Shown here one piece after another: positions 59,011 through 64,000 of a stretch of DNA of 64,000 nucleotides. A program made the translations under genes and the position numbers. How positions within the stretch are numbered: the first letter of the stretch is position 1; each line of letters opens with the position of its first letter. The notes beneath the pieces are model-generated. The model worked only from the letters and a program-made list of their open reading frames with translations. It did not search any database and was not told where the DNA came from. Source of the DNA: Verticillium longisporum (taxonomy: Eukaryota; Ascomycota; Sordariomycetes; Glomerellales; Plectosphaerellaceae); the NCBI GenBank assembly GCA_019188255.1, contig JAETXT010000005.1, positions 3,038,001-3,102,000 on the forward strand, read 5' to 3'.

Positions 59011-61659
59011 ATGTTGCTTCTGAGAAGCTCATCAAGGGCACCATGCTCACGCCAGCTGCAGCTTAGGTTGCAGCCCCATTCTGAGATTCGTGCGAGGGCA
59101 TCATGTCACCAGGTCACAACTAGCTTGCTGCGGCACTGCAGAACGCAGAAGGCCTTCCATACACGCTCTACGCTATCGCAGCCACATGCTCCCATACAAG
59201 ACATTAGAAACATTGGCATCATTGCCCATGTCGATGCAGTAAGTGCACCATGGCTGTAGGACGCCGCTCCTTGGTCCTGACTCTGAAACATAGGGCAAAA
59301 CGACAACCACGGAACGGATGCTGTACTATAGTGGTGTCACAGCACGTGTCGGTGGTAAGTTGGCCACCTGAACTTTTGGACGTGTCCTGAGCTTTTCTCG
59401 TTCGATGCTTGCGGTTCTAATGAAGTCATTGCAGATGTCGACTCTGGAAACACAGTGACTGACTTCCTCGAGCTTGAAAGAGAGCGAGGCATCACGATCC
59501 AATCGGCGGCCATCACCTTCAACTGGCCCCTACAGGAGGTCTGTCCCCCAGGATCTCATCCCAAGACCATCAACCTCATCGATACTCCTGGACATCAAGA
59601 CTTTCGTTTCGAAGTCGATAGATGTCTGCCGGTTCTCGATGGAGCTGTCTGCATCATTGACTCCGTCAAAGGAGTCGAGGCGCACACGGAGAGAGTTTGG
59701 TCCTCTGCCCAGGAGCACGCTATTCCACGCGTAATTTACGTCAATAAACTCGACCGAGACGGCGCATCCTTCCGCAAGTCGGTGCTCGAGGTCGGCACGC
59801 GGCTCAATGGCTGGCCATTGGTCTGTCAGATCCCCTGGTGGGAGAAGGAGAACTTTGTCGGTGTCATCGATGTCATCGATCGCGTTGGCTACCGGTGGAA
59901 AACCGAGAAGCAGAAAATCACGTATCGGGGCGACGCCTTGGACAAGGCTCTTGCGGGGAACAAAGCCCTTCTTGACGAGATTGAGATTGCGCGTGAGCGC
60001 CTCGTGGAGGGATTGGCCGAGCTGGACGAACCGATTATGGACCTGTTCGCCGAGGACCCCGCAAAGATCACAAACCAGGTCCTCAAGGATGGCATCCGTC
60101 GAGCCGTGCGAAGTGGTGACGGCAAGGCAATTCCCGTCTTTGCCGGGGCCAGCTTCCGACACATCGGCGTTGAACCACTGATGGACGCCATCATCGACTA
60201 CCTGCCCAGCCCCGATGAGAGGCCGGATCTGCATGTCCAGACTGGCGAGGGGAAGCGTAGCCTTGCAAAGCTTCTCCATGAGCATTCGGAGAAAAAAGGG
60301 AAGCACGCCAGGATAGCGGCAGTCGCCTCCGTATTCAAGGTTTTCAACCATCCGACGGAGGGCATGCTAAGCTTTGTCCGCGTCTACCATGGTGAGCTGC
60401 ACCGCAATGCGGCCCCTTGGAACACACACGCTCTCGTTTCCGAGTCGCCACTCGGTCTGCTCCAAGTCTCAGCGGCCAAAACCGACGTCGTACAACACTT
60501 GTCGACGGGCCAGATCGGGGCCATGAAGGGCCTGAAGAAGGCGCGCACGGGAGACACGCTGCTCGCTACCGTAGGATCCAAAACGCTTCCCGAGGGCCTG
60601 AGGCATATCCAGATTCGGCCCCCCGAGATCCCCCCCGCTGTCGCGTTCCTCGCCATGGACCCATATGGCAACGTGGCCGCGCAGGAGCTGGAGACGCTCC
60701 TCGACCAGATGTCACGACAGGACCCAAGCCTCAGGTGGAACCGCGACGAGAAAACTGAGCAGTTTATTTTGCAGGGCATGGGTAAACTGCATCTCGAAGT
60801 AGCCTTGCACCACCTGAAGCAGAATATGAAGGGCCAGGTCGACTTTGGCACCATCGAAGTCGACTACAAAGAGTGTCTGACCACGTCCACGGACCCGCAC
60901 ACCCTCGTCTTTGACAAGCCCGCCACCGGCAAGGCCGGCAAGCTCCCCTGTGGCCCCGTGCTCGACCCCCACGAGGGCCATCACCGCCAGTCCTCTCTCG
61001 AGCCGGCCCTCGTTCGGGGCGGGAACCACATCCACATTACCTTTCCTCTCCCTGCCGACGGCAGAGAGCTCAAATTCGATACCCGCGAGGCCCGGCAGCA
61101 GATGGTCAACGGCGTCGTGGCCGCCATGGCGCGGGGACCCCGTCGCAGCGCCCCCGTCCAGGGATGCCACGTCACCGTGACGGTCGACACGGACCCGTCG
61201 GCCGTGGACGGGCCGACGGGCGGTCACTTTAGCGGCGCAGCGCACCGCGTCGTCCGCGAGGCGCTGACCGAGGTACACAGGCGGCAGGGCGTCGGCCTGC
61301 TGGAGCCCGTCATGCTCGTGCACATTAGCTGTCCCGAGACGACGGCGGGGCAGATCCAGCACGACATTAGCTCTGGCGCGGGCGGCCACGTGCTCGAGGT
61401 CAGCGACCGGTCGGCCGAAAGCAGCGCGAGCGCCATTGACGTGGGGAGCATTTACGCGCCGCCGGACCCCTACGACAGCGTGACGTCGCTGCGCGAGAAG
61501 AAGTCGACGCGCATGGTGGAGATTGTGGCCAAGGTGCCGTTCAAGGAGGTGCTCGACTTTGATCAGCATCTGCGAAGCAAGACGGGCGGGCGACACTCGA
61601 TGACCATGGCATTCGACAGCCTCGATCGGGTCGTGGGACAGCGGGAGAAGACACTGTGA
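59011..61659 (+). CDS. MEF2: Mitochondrial ribosome-recycling elongation factor G2
   Basis: An EF-G-like GTPase that, with recycling factor RRF, splits mitochondrial ribosomes after termination. Exons 59011-59238, 59294-59354 and 59435-61659 give 837 residues. A basic presequence (MLLLRSSSRAPCSRQLQLRL) leads to IRNIGIIAHVDAGKTTTTER, the P-loop spanning intron 1. The other GTPase motifs are LELERERGITIQSAAITF, LIDTPGHQDF and YVNKLDRDG. Domains II to V follow (GMLSFVRVYHGELH, QFILQGMGKLHLEVALHHL, LLEPVMLVHISCPETTAGQI). An insert after MSRQDPSLRW and the general length fit the MEF2/GFM2 branch better than MEF1. There is no frameshift in 2.5 kb of coding sequence. Confidence 0.92.
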
Positions 61660-61955
61660 GCTGGGCGCTGCTCTTTGTGCTTTTGGGGCCGGAGCCGTTC
61701 CATGCAAGCGGTAAAGGTAGACGCGCTGTGTAAGATGGAGAAGTGTACCATGTGTAAATGTTAAACTGAGGAGCTGCCCCCAATGCTAAATATAGACTGT
61801 ACTACCACCCCTCAAGAGGACATTATCCCGTCTTATCACCGCCGCCATGACCCAACGCCAGAAGAAATGCATTTCCGTCAGTCTACAACACGAACCCCAT
61901 TCGTCAGGTAGGCTTTTGCCCCCCTTTGGGCTCCCAAACAGCCCCCCCATGCCGT
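61660..61955. other. Convergent intergenic region, MEF2 / cupin
   Basis: About 300 bp between two stop codons. It is likely 3' untranslated sequence. Confidence 0.45.
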
Positions 61956-62820
61956 CTAGATGCTGCGCTTGGCAAGGCCGCACTTTGTCAAGCATTCCTC
62001 GACGCCGAGGGCAATGCTCGCAGGGATGGCACCGCGGACACGGTCAATGTCTTCGCCGGCGATGCTCTGTCCAAAGGCGGCAGCAATCACATCGTCGCTC
62101 ATGGCGAAGGATCCGTCGAGGGCCTGGAGGGTGCCAAAGTCTTCGTTTGCGAATGAGGCTACGAAAACGGCGGGCTCACAGCTAGGATCATGTCAGTACT
62201 TTCATTAGTTTTCAGGAGACAACGAAGCAACTCACTCTGGGTTGAACTGGGTATGGATGGAACCTTGGTAGAAGGGCGTCATCATGAAGGGACACAGCTC
62301 GGTGCGGATGACGCGGCGGCTGCCGTCCGCATTGAGGATGCCGTTTTCGGGCACCATTTCGGTGATGAGGCGGCCAGAGATGACCATTTGCAGCTCGGCG
62401 GAGCGAGGGTGGACATGGAGCGTGTTCATGCCACAGGGGTCGACGCGGCCGAGAGCCATGCCGGACGAGGTGCCGACGAGGGCAGTGAAGGTGACGCGGT
62501 TGGCGGCAACGAGCTCGCCGCCCTGTCCTGGCTTGGGCTGGGGCTGGTTGAAGTTGAAGATGAAGTCTTCGTTGTTGGGCAGGAGGCTGAAGTACTCGGC
62601 GGCACTGTGGCGTGTCAGCTGTGACTGTTCACGTCGGGAGCCGGTCTAGGTTTGGCACGACAAAGACTTACTTGTCAGCGAGCCGGAGCTGCTTGGTCAG
62701 GCTCGTGGGAGGAGTGCTGTGCGTTGTATTGGTGTAAGGTACACGGACAGTGGACGGCAGAGCCATGGCGGTGGAGGCAAAGAGCACGGCAGCACGCGCA
62801 AGAAGGGTGGAAGAGTGCAT
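61956..62820 (-). CDS. Secreted germin-like cupin (spherulin 1 type)
   Basis: A single-domain cupin exported from the cell; fungal members are linked to cell wall or spores, some with oxalate or superoxide activity, so function here is open. Exons 62820-62672, 62604-62236 and 62181-61956 give 247 residues. The signal peptide is MHSSTLLARAAVLFASTAMA, with a likely cut near Ala20. The metal site motif is GMNTLHVHPRSAELQMVISG, with His-x-His and Glu in germin order, and the second motif is PFYQGSIHTQFNPD with the third His. NTTHST near the mature N terminus offers an N-glycosylation site. It ends VEECLTKCGLAKRSI, with a Cys pair that may bridge. No frameshift was found. Confidence 0.88.
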
Positions 62821-64000
62821 CTTGAACAAGCTCGAATGCGATGGACCTCGTGTGAAGGCAGTGGTTCCTTGTCTTGAGGCTAGGAATCTTGAGGCTAGGA
62901 GAGGTACTCAGACGGTGAAAGACTGTGGTGGCTGTAGTGGTGATGTTCAATATTGGATAGAGATGCTCTGACAAGGCCAAGACCATCGCATATACTTATA
63001 TGTCTGGCCCATGCCCATTTTTACGGTCTGTCCTGGCCCCCTACCTTTCGCTCCCATCTAGAAGGATCGCAAGCCTCCCGGGCTGGATGGCATCCGAGGG
63101 ACGACACAACTTGACCGACGCAAGTTGATCCGCTGGCCATTCAGTGTCATGGTCTCGGCCCGGTGGCTCAGCAGCCGGTGGGATGTCTGTCATCCCAATG
63201 TATCCAGGTAGGCAGGTTTCTTTGGACGATTCTAAAAATTGCAGCAGACACACTGGCGTCAGATGAGGGTGACATGGCCCAAAACGCTCCGCCTCGCAAA
63301 GAACGGAGTTGAGCGAACAGCCGACAGCGAACTTGGTGGCATCCGCGTGTTCTCCTTGAGGGGTGGGTGCACGTCAGTGTCGTCGTCGCAGCGTTGGGGG
63401 CTAGTGCTGGGCTTTTTTTCTTTTTTTCCGGTCACCGTCAGCAGCCCGCAGCTTGTCCGGCAATGGGTGCACCCGACAAGAGGCTGAGCAAGTGCGGAGA
63501 GAGGGGCTGTCGTGATGGTTATGGTGGTGGTGGGACATTATTCTCATAGTTCCGGTGCCTTATGTAAGGCACATGCCTTATGTAATGCACCGACGGCGTG
63601 CACAAGAAGGAAGCGCTTATTCCGGGGCTGACTGTCGGCTAAAAATACCAGGCGGCCGCTGCGTGAGACGGGAAGCGACAGAGAGAGAAGCGGGGGTAGC
63701 ATTGCTGGCCGGTGCTGCTGGCGAGTTGCGTCGCAGTTGGCAGGCTGCCTGGTCACAGTACGCTAATCGATCCGGCTCGTTCCACACCTCCCGCCGTACC
63801 CTATTACCGACGGCGAGGACCAAGGGCGCACGTGACCTATTTAATAAACTACCTCGCTCTTGTGTTGGTGTCAACAAGATGACTCGGATGGAGCCGGTTC
63901 ATCTGATGGAAGTTGACAATTTCCACGATGGGACACACTATCGAACGCGACACTCTGCCGGCCCTCTCGGCCGATTCATGTCTGTCTCTCGTCTTTCTTT
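62821..64000. other. Cupin promoter and window end, no further gene
   Basis: About 1.2 kb upstream of the cupin gene. An 18-base imperfect tandem with an internal palindrome lies at 63555-63590. Remaining frames are short and unsupported. Confidence 0.45.
63555..63590. repeat. 18-base tandem of a hairpin-forming unit
   Basis: GTGCCTTATGTAAGGCAC is an 8-base inverted repeat around TG. It is followed directly by ATGCCTTATGTAATGCAC, a copy with two changes. Possible protein-binding site or drift. Confidence 0.7.

Overview
This is nuclear DNA of a filamentous ascomycete (Pezizomycotina, most like a Sordariomycete; species not determinable). The evidence is short GT-AG introns (mostly 50-120 nt), moderately high GC in exons, typical fungal protein families (GATA factor with coiled coil, C2H2 plus fungal-type transcription factor domain, SYLF protein, ARP9, SRF1, RRG7, Mit_KHE1) and pyrimidine-rich leaders. 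I found 22 protein-coding genes and built exon models for all of them. I recognised no tRNA, rRNA, transposon or CRISPR array.

Layout. 0.5-9.6 kb is a compact housekeeping block: URA5 (-), NOG1 (+), the Rab GDI (-) and mitochondrial ribosomal protein MRPL4 (-). 9.6-18.3 kb is an 8.7 kb stretch without a recognisable gene, leading into a large C2H2 transcription factor (18.3-21.4 kb, +). 22.3-29.5 kb holds a 64-residue membrane protein, ARP9 and a SYLF-domain protein, all on the minus strand. 29.5-34.3 kb is again gene-free. 34.3-42.0 kb carries a SAP-SWIM-RING protein (-), a RidA-family enzyme (+), a YeeE/YedE sulfur transporter (-), an MDR oxidoreductase (+) and KRR1 (-). 42.7-50.97 kb carries an AreB/ASD4-type GATA factor (+), an unknown acidic membrane protein (+), a mitochondrial K+/H+ exchange protein (-) and SRF1 (+). 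52.1-62.8 kb carries cullin 1 (+), an AtuA-like protein (-), RRG7 (-), mitochondrial elongation factor MEF2 (+) and a secreted germin-like cupin (-).

Functional themes are ribosome assembly (NOG1, KRR1), mitochondrial gene expression and ion balance (MRPL4, MEF2, RRG7, Mit_KHE1), vesicle traffic and lipid or actin regulation (GDI1, SRF1, SYLF), chromatin and transcription (ARP9, C2H2 factor, GATA factor) and ubiquitin ligation (cullin 1, possibly the RING protein). The genes are not arranged as a cluster with one shared pathway.

The strongest unexpected signal is a recurrent lesion: nine of the 22 genes have one or more single-base losses, 14 in total, almost all in short G or C runs. Each gene model closes to an exact multiple of three only when one base per site is counted as missing. 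Essential genes (KRR1, cullin 1) are affected, so consensus error is much more likely than gene decay. A separate in-frame TAG interrupts the SAP-SWIM-RING gene. I found no convincing new biological system; the candidates worth checking are listed in the findings.
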